Source of the DNA: Deltaproteobacteria bacterium
Lineage (GTDB): Bacteria; Myxococcota; Myxococcia; SLRQ01
Direction: 5' to 3'
DNA: 58,288 bases
NCBI GenBank assembly: GCA_029210625.1
Contig: JARGFU010000029.1
Span: 1 to 58,288 of the forward strand
In this document: piece after piece, positions 16,315 through 24,912 of the stretch
Position numbering within the stretch: position 1 is the first letter of the stretch
Layout: each line of letters begins with the position of its first letter
Translations under genes and position numbers: made by a program
The notes under the pieces: model-generated
Told to the model about the DNA's origin: nothing
Databases searched by the model: none
Seen by the model: the letters and a program-made list of their open reading frames with translations, nothing else

Positions 16315-19300
16315 ATGAGCCCGAACCCACCGAGAGCCTCCTCGCGCGCGGGAGGTGTTCGCCTCCTCCTGGGGGCGCTCGCCCTCTGCGCGGCGCTCCC
16401 CTCCCCGGCGCGCGGGGCCCGGCCCCTCTCGAACTTCCCCCTGGAGCTGGGGCAGCGCATCGACGACGCCCCGGCGCTGGTGGACGTCGACGGCGACGGG
16501 CGCCTGGAGGTCATGGTCTCGGCCGGCAGCGAGCTGCACCTCCTGGACGCGCGCGGCGAGTCCCGCTACGGCTTCCCCCTCCGGGGGGACGCCGACCTGG
16601 TCGGGGCGCCGGCGATGGTCCGCACTGCCGAGGGCGCGATGGTCCTCGTGATCTCCGCGGCGGGCTCGGTCATCGTGGTCGACGGCAACGGCAAGGCCGT
16701 GCCGGGCTTCCCCCTGCGGGAGCTCGGCCGCCCGAGCGGCGGCGGCGCCCTCTTCGACCTCGACGGTGACGGTCGCCCCGAGGTGGTCTTCGCCACCCGG
16801 GAGGGGAAGCTCCACGCCCTCCACACCGACGGACGCCGGGGGGGCAAGCCCCTCGGGGGCTTCCCGGTGAAGCTCGCGACCGAGCTCTCCAGCCCCCCCA
16901 CCTTCGCCGACCTCGGCCGGCTCGAGGCGCGCCGCGTCGTCCTGATCGGCGGCAGCGACGGAGCGGTCCACGCCGTGGACGGCGCGGGCCGGATCCTCGA
17001 GGCGTTCCGGCCCAGCTCCCGCTTCGAGGTCAAGGCGGCGCCGGTCAGCGGAGACGTCGAGGGCGACGGTGAGGCCGAGGTGGCCTTCGGCAGCGGCGAC
17101 TTCAAGGTCTATCTCGCCGGTGCCGACGGCGCGCTGCGCCCCGGCTTCCCGGTGGCGACGGGCTACCGGATCCGCGCGGCGCCCGCGCTCGTCGATCTGG
17201 ACGGTGACGGCCGCCTCGAGCTCGTCTTCGCCTCGGGCGACGGCAAGATCTACGCCCTCGACGCCCGGGGCAAGCCGGTGAAGGGCTTCCCCGTGACCTC
17301 CCCCGGAAAGCTGGAGGCCGGCGTGGTGGCCGGCGATCTGGTCGGCGACGAGCGGCCGGAGCTCGTCACCGTGACCCGTCGCGGCGAGCTGGTCGTCCTG
17401 CAGGCCGACGGGAAGCCCGTCCCCGGCTGGGACGCGAGCCTGGGGGCAGAGGTCACGGCGACCCCCGCGCTGGGGGACCTCGATGGCAACGGCAGCCTGG
17501 ACATCGCCGTCGGGACGATGACCGGCCGGGTCGCGCTCTTCACCGGGCGGGGGGCGCGCCGGGGGCGGGCCCACTGGCCGGACGATCTGCACGGCGCGGC
17601 GCGCAGCGGCTGGCTGCACCCGAGCCCCACCCGCTTCGTGGACCTGCTCCTCACGCCCGAGGGGGCGACCACCCTCGAGGTGCTGAAGGCCGGCTTCGCG
17701 CACCTCGATCTCGATCGGAAGCCGCTCGCGGGCGTTCGTCTCGAGTGGCTGCGAGGCGGCGAGCCCGTCCCCGCCCTGGACGGCAAGCGGGAGGTCCCTC
17801 CCTCGGCCACCCGGAAGGGAGAGCGCTGGCGCTTCCGGATCTCGGACCCGGCCGACGGGGAGCAGGCGATCACCTTCGAGGCGCCGGAGGTGACCATCCG
17901 CAACACGCCGCCCACCTCGCCCGGGATCCTCCTGGGACCCGAGGAGGCGCGCAGCGGCGAGCCGATCGAGCTGCGCGTCGTCCAGGCCGCGGCGGACGTC
18001 GACGGCGAGGCCCTCACCTACGAGCATGCCTGGTGGCGCAACGGCGAGCCCGTGAGCCTGCCTCCGGACGCGACCCGGGCCCCGGGAGAGCAGGTCCGCA
18101 AGGGAGACGAGTGGACCGTGGAGGTTCGCGCCAGGGACTCGGAGGACCGCAGCGTCCCCGCCCGGGCCACCCTGCGGGTGGCCAACACGCCTCCGCCCGG
18201 AGCGCCCCTCGCCCTCTTCCCCGCGGCGCCGAGGGTCACCGAGGCGATCGAGGCCCGGGTGACGATCCCCGAGGCCGACGTGGACGGTGACCCGCTGCAT
18301 CCGCACTACGCCTGGAGGATCGACGGGGTGGCCGTCGGGCGTCCCTCGGCGGAGGGCACGCTGCCGGCCGGCCTCGCGGGCAAGCACCAGCTGGTCGAGG
18401 TGAGGCTCACCCTCGACGACGGGGAGGTGGAGGGTCCCGCCACCGAGGCCCGGGTCGAGGTGGCCAACACTCCGCCGGGCGCCCCGGGGGTGGCCATCGC
18501 GCCGGCCCGGCCGAGGACCGGAGAGGCCCTGCGGGCCAGGATCACCGAGCCCCCCGCCGATCCGGACCTGGATCCGATCCGCCTCTCCTACGCCTGGAGC
18601 CTCGACGGTGAGCCCACGACCCTCGTGGGCATCGAGGTCCCGGGGGAGCGGGTGAAGGCCGGGCAGCGCTGGCAGGTGAAGGTGACGCCCGCCGACGACG
18701 AGGCAGCCGGGACCGCCGGTGAGGCGAGCTTGGAGGTGATCCAGTCTCCTCCCCGGCCGCCGCTGATCGCCATCGAGCCGCTGCGGCCGGTTCCGGGGGA
18801 GGCCCTCGAGGGCGTCGTCCGCGAGGCGGCCGTCGATCGGGACGGCGATCCGGTCGAGCTGCGCTGGGCCTGGAAGAAGGGCGGCGAGCTCCTCCATCGC
18901 GGCCCCGCCCTGCCGGCGGGCAAGACCCGGCGCGGCGAGACCTGGGCCCTCGTCGCCACCCCCTTCGACGGCAAGGTCGAGGGGAGGCCCGCCCAGGCCG
19001 CCGTGATCATCGGGAACCGCCCGCCCAACGCGCCGATCGTGACCCTCGCCCCGCCGAAGCCGGTGGGAGGGCAGCCCCTGCGCGCCGAGGTCACCCTCGT
19101 CGGCGACCCCGACGAGGATCCGGTGGAGGCGCGGCTGCAGTGGTGGCTCGATGGTGAGCGGATCGTCGAGCTCGACGACGCGCGGGAGGTCCCCGGATCG
19201 CGGGTCTCGCACTTCCAGACCTGGGAGGTCACCCTCCAGGCCGACGATGTCGAGCTGCGCTCGAAGGCGGTGCGGGCCACCGCCCGGGTGGAGGATCGGC

Positions 19301-20136
19301 CACCCGAGCCCCTGGCGACGCGGGTGGAGCCAGCGAAGGCCCTCACGACCTCGGAGCTCACCTGCGTCGCCCTGCGGGCGGCCCGGGATCCGGACGGGGA
19401 CGAGACCCTCCTGCGGCACCACTGGCTCCGCGGCGGTCAGGAGACCAGCTGGGAGGGCGAGGTCCTCCCGGCGGCGGCGACCCGCAAGGGCGAGCGCTGG
19501 AGCTGCCGGATCACCACCTCGGCCCTGGAGCTCTCCACCCCGGGCAAGCTCTCGAAGCCCGTGGAGATCCTCAACTCGGGTCCCGTGGCCGGCGCCGTCG
19601 GCATCGAGCCGGCGGAGCCCCTCACGGAGGACGATCTCCACTGCGTGGTGAAGGAGCCCTTCACCGACCCCGACCGGGATCCCCTCGAGCTGCGCTTCGT
19701 CTGGACGCGGAAGGGCCAGAAGACCCGGCACAAGGGGAGGGTCCTCCCCTCCCGGCTGACGCGGAAGGGGGAGCAGTGGAGCTGTGAGGTCAGCGCCAGC
19801 GACGGCAAGGAGGTCTCCGGGAGCGCCCGGGCCTCGGTGAGCATCGGCAACACCCCGCCCACCGCGCCGATCGTGGAGCTCCTGCCCACCGAGCCGGGCA
19901 CCGATCGGCCGCTGCGCTGCGAGATCGTGGAGCGGAGCCGGGATCCGGACCAGGACTCGCTCTCCTTCCGCTTCCGCTGGTACCTGGAGGGGAAGGTGCA
20001 GCCCTTCGCCGCGACCTCGGTGGCGGTGCCGGTCCGCCTCCTCAAGGCCGGTCAGACCTGGTGGTGCGGGGTGGCGGGCCACGATGGGAAGGCAGAGGGG
20101 GCTGAGGGCCGCTCGTCGCGCCGGACCCTCCGATGA
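16315..20136 (+). CDS. Secreted FG-GAP/beta-propeller protein with eight Ig-like repeats
   Basis: 1273 residues. A signal sequence (about 16-36, ending ARGARP) precedes a beta-propeller (about 40-420) built from FG-GAP/VCBS-type repeats with calcium-binding-like loops: DVDGDGRLEV, DLDGDGRPEV, DLDGDGRLEL, DLDGNGSLDI. From about 525 to the end there are eight Ig-like or cadherin-like repeats of about 90 residues. Each starts with a variant of N-x-P-P and carries D-x-D-x-D-P (DVDGDPLHPHYAWRIDG and so on). The last three repeats gain Cys pairs that may form disulfides. No sorting signal or anchor is visible at the C-terminus. It begins 13 bases after the cNMP gene and may be the last gene of the gliding transcript, perhaps as a surface adhesin; that role is inference. 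Confidence 0.85.
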   Translation: MSPNPPRASSRAGGVRLLLGALALCAALPSPARGARPLSNFPLELGQRIDDAPALVDVDGDGRLEVMVSAGSELHLLDARGESRYGFPLRGDADLVGAPAMVRTAEGAMVLVISAAGSVIVVDGNGKAVPGFPLRELGRPSGGGALFDLDGDGRPEVVFATREGKLHALHTDGRRGGKPLGGFPVKLATELSSPPTFADLGRLEARRVVLIGGSDGAVHAVDGAGRILEAFRPSSRFEVKAAPVSGDVEGDGEAEVAFGSGDFKVYLAGADGALRPGFPVATGYRIRAAPALVDLDGDGRLELVFASGDGKIYALDARGKPVKGFPVTSPGKLEAGVVAGDLVGDERPELVTVTRRGELVVLQADGKPVPGWDASLGAEVTATPALGDLDGNGSLDIAVGTMTGRVALFTGRGARRGRAHWPDDLHGAARSGWLHPSPTRFVDLLLTPEGATTLEVLKAGFAHLDLDRKPLAGVRLEWLRGGEPVPALDGKREVPPSATRKGERWRFRISDPADGEQAITFEAPEVTIRNTPPTSPGILLGPEEARSGEPIELRVVQAAADVDGEALTYEHAWWRNGEPVSLPPDATRAPGEQVRKGDEWTVEVRARDSEDRSVPARATLRVANTPPPGAPLALFPAAPRVTEAIEARVTIPEADVDGDPLHPHYAWRIDGVAVGRPSAEGTLPAGLAGKHQLVEVRLTLDDGEVEGPATEARVEVANTPPGAPGVAIAPARPRTGEALRARITEPPADPDLDPIRLSYAWSLDGEPTTLVGIEVPGERVKAGQRWQVKVTPADDEAAGTAGEASLEVIQSPPRPPLIAIEPLRPVPGEALEGVVREAAVDRDGDPVELRWAWKKGGELLHRGPALPAGKTRRGETWALVATPFDGKVEGRPAQAAVIIGNRPPNAPIVTLAPPKPVGGQPLRAEVTLVGDPDEDPVEARLQWWLDGERIVELDDAREVPGSRVSHFQTWEVTLQADDVELRSKAVRATARVEDRPPEPLATRVEPAKALTTSELTCVALRAARDPDGDETLLRHHWLRGGQETSWEGEVLPAAATRKGERWSCRITTSALELSTPGKLSKPVEILNSGPVAGAVGIEPAEPLTEDDLHCVVKEPFTDPDRDPLELRFVWTRKGQKTRHKGRVLPSRLTRKGEQWSCEVSASDGKEVSGSARASVSIGNTPPTAPIVELLPTEPGTDRPLRCEIVERSRDPDQDSLSFRFRWYLEGKVQPFAATSVAVPVRLLKAGQTWWCGVAGHDGKAEGAEGRSSRRTLR

Positions 20137-20172
20137 GGCCGTAAGCGGGGGAAGACCCGACCCATCCGTTTG

Positions 20173-20202
20173 TTGACCGGCTCTTCCCGGGCTCCCTATA
20201 CT
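20173..20202 (+). promoter_or_regulatory. Sigma-70-type promoter for the envelope/polysaccharide-port genes
   Basis: TTGACC (20173-20178) and TATACT (20197-20202) are separated by 18 bases, the best match to a housekeeping promoter in the window. Start of transcription would be near 20209, giving a leader of about 60 bases before the ATG at 20269. It marks the break from the upstream gliding transcript. Confidence 0.6.
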
Positions 20203-20268
20203 GAGGGACCGCCTCCTGGTCGATTCCGACCCACCGGGGGCAGGTAGGTAGTGAGGTATGTTCCTGAG

Positions 20269-20841
20269 ATGAGCAAGACGAACCTTCGGGCTGGCATCCT
20301 GTTGCTTTCCGTCGCTTTTTTCGTCAGCCCCCTGCAGGCGCAGGTGGACCCGGAGGAGGGGCTGGGTCTGACCAGCACCGAAGAGGGTGAGGAGATGAAG
20401 CTCTCCGGCCGCCAGATGGTGGATCGGACCGAGGAGCACCTCGACCAGATGCGTCAGATGCTCAAGGACGTCCTGGAGATCCTCGAGGACGCCCGCTCCG
20501 AGAAGGACGTCGTCAAGCTCAACTGCACGAACGAGAAGCTCACTCAGATCAAGGGTTTGCTGCGCGTGAGCGAGCAGGCCTCCATCGCCCTGCAGGAGTG
20601 GTCGGCGAAGGATCAGATCGAGGACGCCCGACACGAGTACCGCAAGGTCTCCATCGCCCGGGAGAAGGTCCAGCAGCTGCGGGCCGAGGCCGAGGAGTGC
20701 ATCGGACAGCTCGCCTTCTACATCGACGAGGACATGACGGTGAACGTGGAGGTCCCGGAGGACCTGCCGGACGACGATCCGCGGATCGACCCCATTCCTC
20801 CCATCCTGGTACGGCCCTCGCCGGTGAGCCCCACGGGCTGA
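20269..20841 (+). CDS. Secreted helical protein of unknown function
   Basis: 190 residues from the ATG at 20269; a GTG at 20251 is in frame but gives a poorer signal. A signal peptide (about 1-24, ILLLSVAFFVSPLQAQ) is followed by a helical, probably coiled-coil region (DRTEEHLDQMRQMLKDVLEILEDARSEK...). There are two Cys (in LNCTNEK and EECIGQL) that may pair. The tail is Pro/Asp-rich (PEDLPDDDPRIDPIPPILVRP). I do not recognise a named family. It precedes a beta-barrel and an OPX protein in the same orientation, so a periplasmic helper of that export port is possible. Confidence 0.78.
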   Translation: MSKTNLRAGILLLSVAFFVSPLQAQVDPEEGLGLTSTEEGEEMKLSGRQMVDRTEEHLDQMRQMLKDVLEILEDARSEKDVVKLNCTNEKLTQIKGLLRVSEQASIALQEWSAKDQIEDARHEYRKVSIAREKVQQLRAEAEECIGQLAFYIDEDMTVNVEVPEDLPDDDPRIDPIPPILVRPSPVSPTG

Positions 20842-21013
20842 TCGCTTGCGGGCCGACTGACGACGAACCCCGAGGGATCACAAGGCGCGGAGGGGCGCTG
20901 GTGATGCTTGCTACATACGCTCTCGATCAAGAAGCACGGTGTGACCGGTGTCGCAGCCGCTACCCTTGCGTCGAGCGATCGTCTCGGGCGTGGCGCACCG
21001 GTTGGAGGACTGG

Positions 21014-22207
21014 GTGAGGAGAGGCCCGGCACGATGGCGCGCCGCGGTGGCGGCCTGCGCCCTCCTGGTGTCCCTCCTGGTCCCGACCGGGGCGGCGAGC
21101 GCCGAGGAGAACGGGGTCAAGGTCGGCTCCGGGCGGCTGCACCCCTCGATCGAGATCGGGGGCGAGTACGACAGCCGGGCCAAGGTCGAGTTCGGCACCG
21201 GTGACTCCATCGGCGGCTTCCTCCTCCACCTGAAGCCGGCCCTCACCTTCGACAACGGCTCGCGCGAGGTGGCCTTCAGCCTGCGCGCCAGCGGCGACGC
21301 CAACATCTACCCGATGAGGCAGACCCGCAACCTGACCTACTTCGGCGGCGACGTGGATCTGAGCCTCGACATCAACCCCCGGGGAACGGTCGGGGTGGTG
21401 CTCGAGGATCGCTTCGCCCACTCGGATCGGAACTCCGCCGTGGCGATCGGCAGCGGCGTGCGCTCGATCTTCAACGAGGCCGCGGTGAGCCTGCCGATCC
21501 GCCCCGGCGGCGGCGCCCTGGAGATCATCCCCTCCTACGCCCTGCAGCTCGAGGCCTTCATGACCGTCCTCGGGGAGACCACCGGCGTGGGGCAGCCCCG
21601 GGAGCTGAACTACCTCTCCCACCGCCCGAACCTTCAGGCCCGCTGGCGCTTCCTCCCCAAGACCGCGGTGGTGCTCGACGTCCTGGGCGACTACCGGCAG
21701 TACTTCGAGCCTGGCGTCGGCGGGAGCAACCTCTGGGGCTTCTACGCCAAGGCGGGCCTCTCCGGCCTGATCACCCCCAAGCTCTCGCTCGTGGTGAACG
21801 CGGGCTACGGCCGCTCCTTCCTGATCGATCCGGCCTACAACAGCGTGATCGGCCAGGCGGAGCTGACCTTCATCCCCAACACCTTCACCCGGATCAAGCT
21901 CGGCTACGCCCGGACCTTCATGCCGGTGCCCCAGCTGATCTGGTTCGGGGACAACCGGGTCTACGGCGGCGGATCGGTCCTCCTCGGGGGCCGCCTGCTC
22001 TTCGACTTCGAGGGCTCCTTCGACCTGGTGAACTACGCCACCGGCCGGATCGACACGGTCATCGGCCTCGACCTGGGGCTGCGGGTCCGGATCACCGAGT
22101 GGATGGAGGCCGGGGGCGGCTACCGCCTCGACATCCGGGGCTCGAGCGACGCGGGCTCGGCCTATCAGCGCCACCTGGTGGGCGCCATGGTCAACCTCCG
22201 CTACTGA
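21014..22207 (+). CDS. Outer-membrane beta-barrel protein, likely partner of the OPX exporter
   Basis: I place the start at GTG 21014 because GGAGG lies 5 bases upstream and the product then begins with a compact signal peptide (RRGPARWRAAVAACALLVSLLVPTGAASA). A GTG at 20948 would add 22 residues. The mature part of about 370 residues is made of alternating amphipathic beta-strands with aromatic belts, for example EIGGEYDSRAKVEF, LSLVVNAGYGRSFL and RIKLGYARTFMPVP. It ends in a strand with aromatic end (LVGAMVNLRY), typical of outer-membrane barrels. The gene is followed by an OPX gene. In Myxococcus, short OPX proteins are thought to pair with separate beta-barrels (such as EpsX) to form a complete polysaccharide port. 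Specificity is unknown. Confidence 0.8.
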   Translation: MRRGPARWRAAVAACALLVSLLVPTGAASAEENGVKVGSGRLHPSIEIGGEYDSRAKVEFGTGDSIGGFLLHLKPALTFDNGSREVAFSLRASGDANIYPMRQTRNLTYFGGDVDLSLDINPRGTVGVVLEDRFAHSDRNSAVAIGSGVRSIFNEAAVSLPIRPGGGALEIIPSYALQLEAFMTVLGETTGVGQPRELNYLSHRPNLQARWRFLPKTAVVLDVLGDYRQYFEPGVGGSNLWGFYAKAGLSGLITPKLSLVVNAGYGRSFLIDPAYNSVIGQAELTFIPNTFTRIKLGYARTFMPVPQLIWFGDNRVYGGGSVLLGGRLLFDFEGSFDLVNYATGRIDTVIGLDLGLRVRITEWMEAGGGYRLDIRGSSDAGSAYQRHLVGAMVNLRY

Positions 22208-22278
22208 CCCGTCTCGCCTGATTTCAGGGGGTTGGGTGAGTGTGATGCCGAACACTCGCTGACCCGGATCGGCGGTCC

Positions 22279-22284
22279 TATACT
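22279..22284 (+). promoter_or_regulatory. -10 element very close to the OPX start codon
   Basis: TATACT (22279-22284) is a strong -10 with only 10 bases between it and the ATG at 22295. Start of transcription would fall at about 22290-22293, giving an almost leaderless mRNA. No good -35 is visible 17 bases upstream (TCGCTG). Confidence 0.4.
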
Positions 22285-22294
22285 TCGTGACGTG

Positions 22295-22963
22295 ATGAGA
22301 CGTCGCTCCCCAGCTCTCGTGGCGCCCCTGGCGCTTCTCCTCCTGGCTCCTCTGCTCGGCGGCGCGGGCTGCTCGTTGCTGCGGGCCCGGGGCCCCGATC
22401 GGACCGACCTCCCCGGCGCGGGTGCGGCCGTGCCCGAGGTCGGGGCGCCCAGCGAGGAGGCGGAGGGCCCGGCGGCCACCACCCTCGGGGTCAACGACGT
22501 CTTCGAGGTGCGGGTCTTCGAGGAGCAGGAGCTCACCGGAGTCTACCGGGTCGGCGCGGACGGAGCGGTGAGCTATCCGCTCTGCGGGCGGGTGGAGGTC
22601 GGCGGCCTCGACGCCTCGGCGGTGGCCGGCCGGATCACCACCTGCCTGAAGCAGGGCTACCTCAGGAACCCGCAGGTCTCGGTCTTCATCAAGGAGTACA
22701 ACTCCAAGAAGATCTTCGTCCTCGGGCAGGTGCAGAAGCCCGGCACCTTCACCTTCGAGGACCGCATGTCGGTGGTCGAGGCCGTGACCCGGGCCGGGGG
22801 CTTCACCCGCCTGGCGGCCAAGAATCAGGTCGTGATCAACCGGATCGTCGACGGCAAGGAGCAGCGGCTCCGGATCCCGGTCGAGGACATCAGCCTGGGG
22901 CTGGCGCCGAACTTCGTGCTGCAGCCGGGGGATATCGTCTTCATCCCCGAGTCTTTCTTCTAG
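22295..22963 (+). CDS. Polysaccharide export (OPX/Wza-like) lipoprotein
   Basis: 222 residues from the ATG at 22295. The signal peptide ends in an imperfect lipobox GGAGC (Cys 26). The poly-export domain begins at about residue 62 (TTLGVNDVFEVRVFEEQELTGVYRVGADGAVSYPLCGRVEVGGLD). An SLBB domain follows (NSKKIFVLGQVQKPGTFTFEDRMSVVEAVTRAGGFTRLAAKNQVVINR), and the protein ends LQPGDIVFIPESFF. It is short and lacks the C-terminal helix with which E. coli Wza crosses the outer membrane. This explains the need for the neighbouring beta-barrel. No glycosyltransferase genes lie next to it, so it may serve a polysaccharide made elsewhere in the genome. Confidence 0.9.
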   Translation: MRRRSPALVAPLALLLLAPLLGGAGCSLLRARGPDRTDLPGAGAAVPEVGAPSEEAEGPAATTLGVNDVFEVRVFEEQELTGVYRVGADGAVSYPLCGRVEVGGLDASAVAGRITTCLKQGYLRNPQVSVFIKEYNSKKIFVLGQVQKPGTFTFEDRMSVVEAVTRAGGFTRLAAKNQVVINRIVDGKEQRLRIPVEDISLGLAPNFVLQPGDIVFIPESFF

Positions 22964-22964
22964 C

Positions 22965-23020
22965 CCGGGGAGAGGCCGTGCACGTGTACGTGCACGTTCA
23001 CGTACCCGGGTTCTCCCCGG
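22965..23020 (+). repeat. REP-like palindrome with NACGTG hexamers, copy A (both arms)
   Basis: A 9-bp perfect outer stem (CCGGGGAGA 22965-22973 with TCTCCCCGG 23012-23020) encloses a run of NACGTN hexamers. An inner palindrome GTGCACGT...ACGTGCAC lies at 22978-22995. It fills most of the 78-base space between two convergent genes. Related units lie at 52005-52041, 52069-52117 and 53769-53815. It may act as a transcription end for both genes. Confidence 0.75.
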
Positions 23021-23041
23021 AGCCCTGGCGCGGAGCGAAGG

Positions 23042-23779
23042 TCACGAGGCCCGATGTCGAAGGGTCTCCAGGGCCCGCAGGAGCATGAGCTCGGGTCGGT
23101 GTCGCGTCGCGGCGCAGTCCACCAGCACCACGCGCCAGCTCGCCGGTAGCTCGAGCCGCGCGGGCGGGCCCTCGGGCAACCAGGCCGCCAGCTGCTCGGG
23201 TCCCACCCGACAGACGAGGACCTCCTCCGGGAGCGCCCGGAGCAGCGTCCGGGCGGCGGCCCGATCGACGCGATCGGGACCGACGAGGAGCAGGGCCTGC
23301 CGGCAGGCGTCCTCCCGGCAACCCTCGCGCAGCACCTCACCGAGCCGCGCGGCGGTGGGCAGGCCGGTGGCCGGATCACCGCGCATCCAGGAGCGCAGGA
23401 TCTGAAGCACCGCGTCGCACTCGCTAGCGCTCCGGGGCGGCGGGAGGACCTGCAGGTGGGTGGCGCCCAGGCTGACGACACAGGGTTCGTCGATCCGGGC
23501 CACCCTCCGCCGCAGGCCGTCGACTCGCAGCTCCGCGTCGGCCCGGAGGGCCTCGACCACCAGGCGCTCGCCCGAGTGATGGAAGTGGGCGTGGCAGGGG
23601 GCGAGGGTGGGATCGGCCAGGGAGAGGGCGAGGCCGGGGGCCGAGCCGGCCACGGCGGAGCCGGCGTCGAGGCGAAGCCAGTGGCCCCAGGGCAGGCCGT
23701 GCTCCACCCGGAGGAAGGCGGGCAGGGAGGGGACGGCCACCGGGGCCGGCCCCTCCCCGGGCGAGGGGAGGGCCCTCAT
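23042..23779 (-). CDS. FHA-like protein with degenerate GGDEF-type domain
   Basis: 245 residues. Residues about 30-112 look like a FHA domain ([41 protein letters not shown]...[12 protein letters not shown]), a phosphothreonine-binding fold, although the usual Ser-Arg-x-His is changed to Ala-Pro-Cys-His. Residues about 125-235 recall a GGDEF domain: [17 protein letters not shown] matches the D-x-L-T-G-L-P-N start. The catalytic GGDEF loop is absent ([14 protein letters not shown]), so no cyclic-di-GMP synthesis is expected. Its ATG overlaps the recA stop (ATGA), so it is translated with RecA. A role in sensing or scaffolding is possible; function unknown. Confidence 0.72.
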   Translation of the reverse strand: MRALPSPGEGPAPVAVPSLPAFLRVEHGLPWGHWLRLDAGSAVAGSAPGLALSLADPTLAPCHAHFHHSGERLVVEALRADAELRVDGLRRRVARIDEPCVVSLGATHLQVLPPPRSASECDAVLQILRSWMRGDPATGLPTAARLGEVLREGCREDACRQALLLVGPDRVDRAAARTLLRALPEEVLVCRVGPEQLAAWLPEGPPARLELPASWRVVLVDCAATRHRPELMLLRALETLRHRAS

Positions 23780-24885
23780 GCGGCCTTCCCCGCGTCCTCC
23801 GGCTCGTCGCCCGCGTCCGCGGCGGCCGGCGGCTCACCCGCAGCCTCGCCGGCGTCGCCGCGCAGCCGCTGCTCGAGGGCCGCGGCCCGCTCGGGGTCGG
23901 CGGCCAGCGCCTCCCGGGCCTTCTCCCGGCCCTGCCCGAGGCGCTCGCCCTCGAGGCTGTAGAAGGCGCCGGACTTCTGGACGAGCCCGGCGGCGACGCC
24001 GTGATCGAGGAGCTCGCCGAGGCGATCGATGCCCTCGCCGTAGCGGATGTCGAACTCGGCCTGCCGGAAGGGAGGAGCGACCTTGTTCTTCACCACCTTC
24101 ACCCGGGTGTGGTTGCCGCGCACCTCCTCGCCCACCTTCAGGGCGCCGATGCGGCGGATGTCGAGGCGGGCCGAGGCGTAGAACTTCAGGGCGTTGCCGC
24201 CGGTGGTGGTCTCCGGGCTGCCGAACATCACCCCGATCTTCATCCGGATCTGGTTGATGAAGACCACGGTGGCGGCGTTGCGGTGGACGACGCCCGCCAG
24301 CTTGCGCAGGGCCTGGCTCATCAGGCGCGCCTGGAGGCCGACGTGGCTGTCGCCCATCTCACCCTCGATCTCGGCCCGGGGCACCAGGGCCGCCACCGAG
24401 TCGACCACGATCAGATCCACCGCGCCGCTGCGGACCAGGGTCTCGCAGATCTCCAGCGCCTGCTCGCCGGTGTCGGGCTGGCTGACCAGCAGCTCGTCCA
24501 GCTTCACCCCGAGCTTGCCGGCGTAGACGGCGTCGAAGGCGTGCTCGGCGTCGATGAAGGCCGCGGTGCCGCCGGCGGCCTGCACTTGGGCCAGGGCGTG
24601 GAGGGAGAGGGTGGTCTTGCCCGAGCTCTCCGGTCCGTAGATCTCGACGATCCGGCCGCGGGGCAGGCCGCCGATACCCAGGGCGAGGTCGAGGCCGAGG
24701 CTGCCGGTGGGGATGGCCTCCACCGGCTGGGTCTCGGCCTGGCCCAGCTGCATGATGGCGCCCTTGCCGAAGCTGCGCTCGATGGCGCCGATGGCCTGGG
24801 CGAGGGCCTCGTCCCGGCTGCCGTCGGCGGACGGCCGGTCTCCGGTGCGGGTGGTGATCTTCTTCAACGAGCTCTTCAGTCCCAT
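23776..24885 (-). CDS. recA: Recombinase RecA
   Basis: 369 residues, normal length. The start ATG has AAGGAGA 6 bases upstream. Motifs are the Walker [10 protein letters not shown] (about 83-91), Walker [11 protein letters not shown], the L2 region ([28 protein letters not shown]), and a [10 protein letters not shown] segment. The C-terminal tail is Ala/Glu/Asp-rich, as usual for this autoregulatory part, with a slightly long Ala/Pro/Glu stretch. RecA forms the filament on single-stranded DNA that drives strand exchange and LexA cleavage. It lies between comM (27 bases upstream) and the FHA-like gene (4-base overlap). I see no clear LexA-type operator in the 27 bases upstream, so its promoter may lie before comM. 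Confidence 0.97.
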   Translation of the reverse strand: MGLKSSLKKITTRTGDRPSADGSRDEALAQAIGAIERSFGKGAIMQLGQAETQPVEAIPTGSLGLDLALGIGGLPRGRIVEIYGPESSGKTTLSLHALAQVQAAGGTAAFIDAEHAFDAVYAGKLGVKLDELLVSQPDTGEQALEICETLVRSGAVDLIVVDSVAALVPRAEIEGEMGDSHVGLQARLMSQALRKLAGVVHRNAATVVFINQIRMKIGVMFGSPETTTGGNALKFYASARLDIRRIGALKVGEEVRGNHTRVKVVKNKVAPPFRQAEFDIRYGEGIDRLGELLDHGVAAGLVQKSGAFYSLEGERLGQGREKAREALAADPERAAALEQRLRGDAGEAAGEPPAAADAGDEPEDAGKAA

Positions 24886-24912
24886 GGGTTCTCCTTCGGG
24901 GGTTGGGGCCTG

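Noticed and set aside
16249-20634. Long open frame on the minus strand opposite the FG-GAP gene
   Set aside because: No signal, domain or start context; typical high-GC antisense shadow of a well-supported + strand gene.
22965-23020. CRISPR array
   Set aside because: Units are 6 bases long without spacers; the structure is a palindrome with hexamers.
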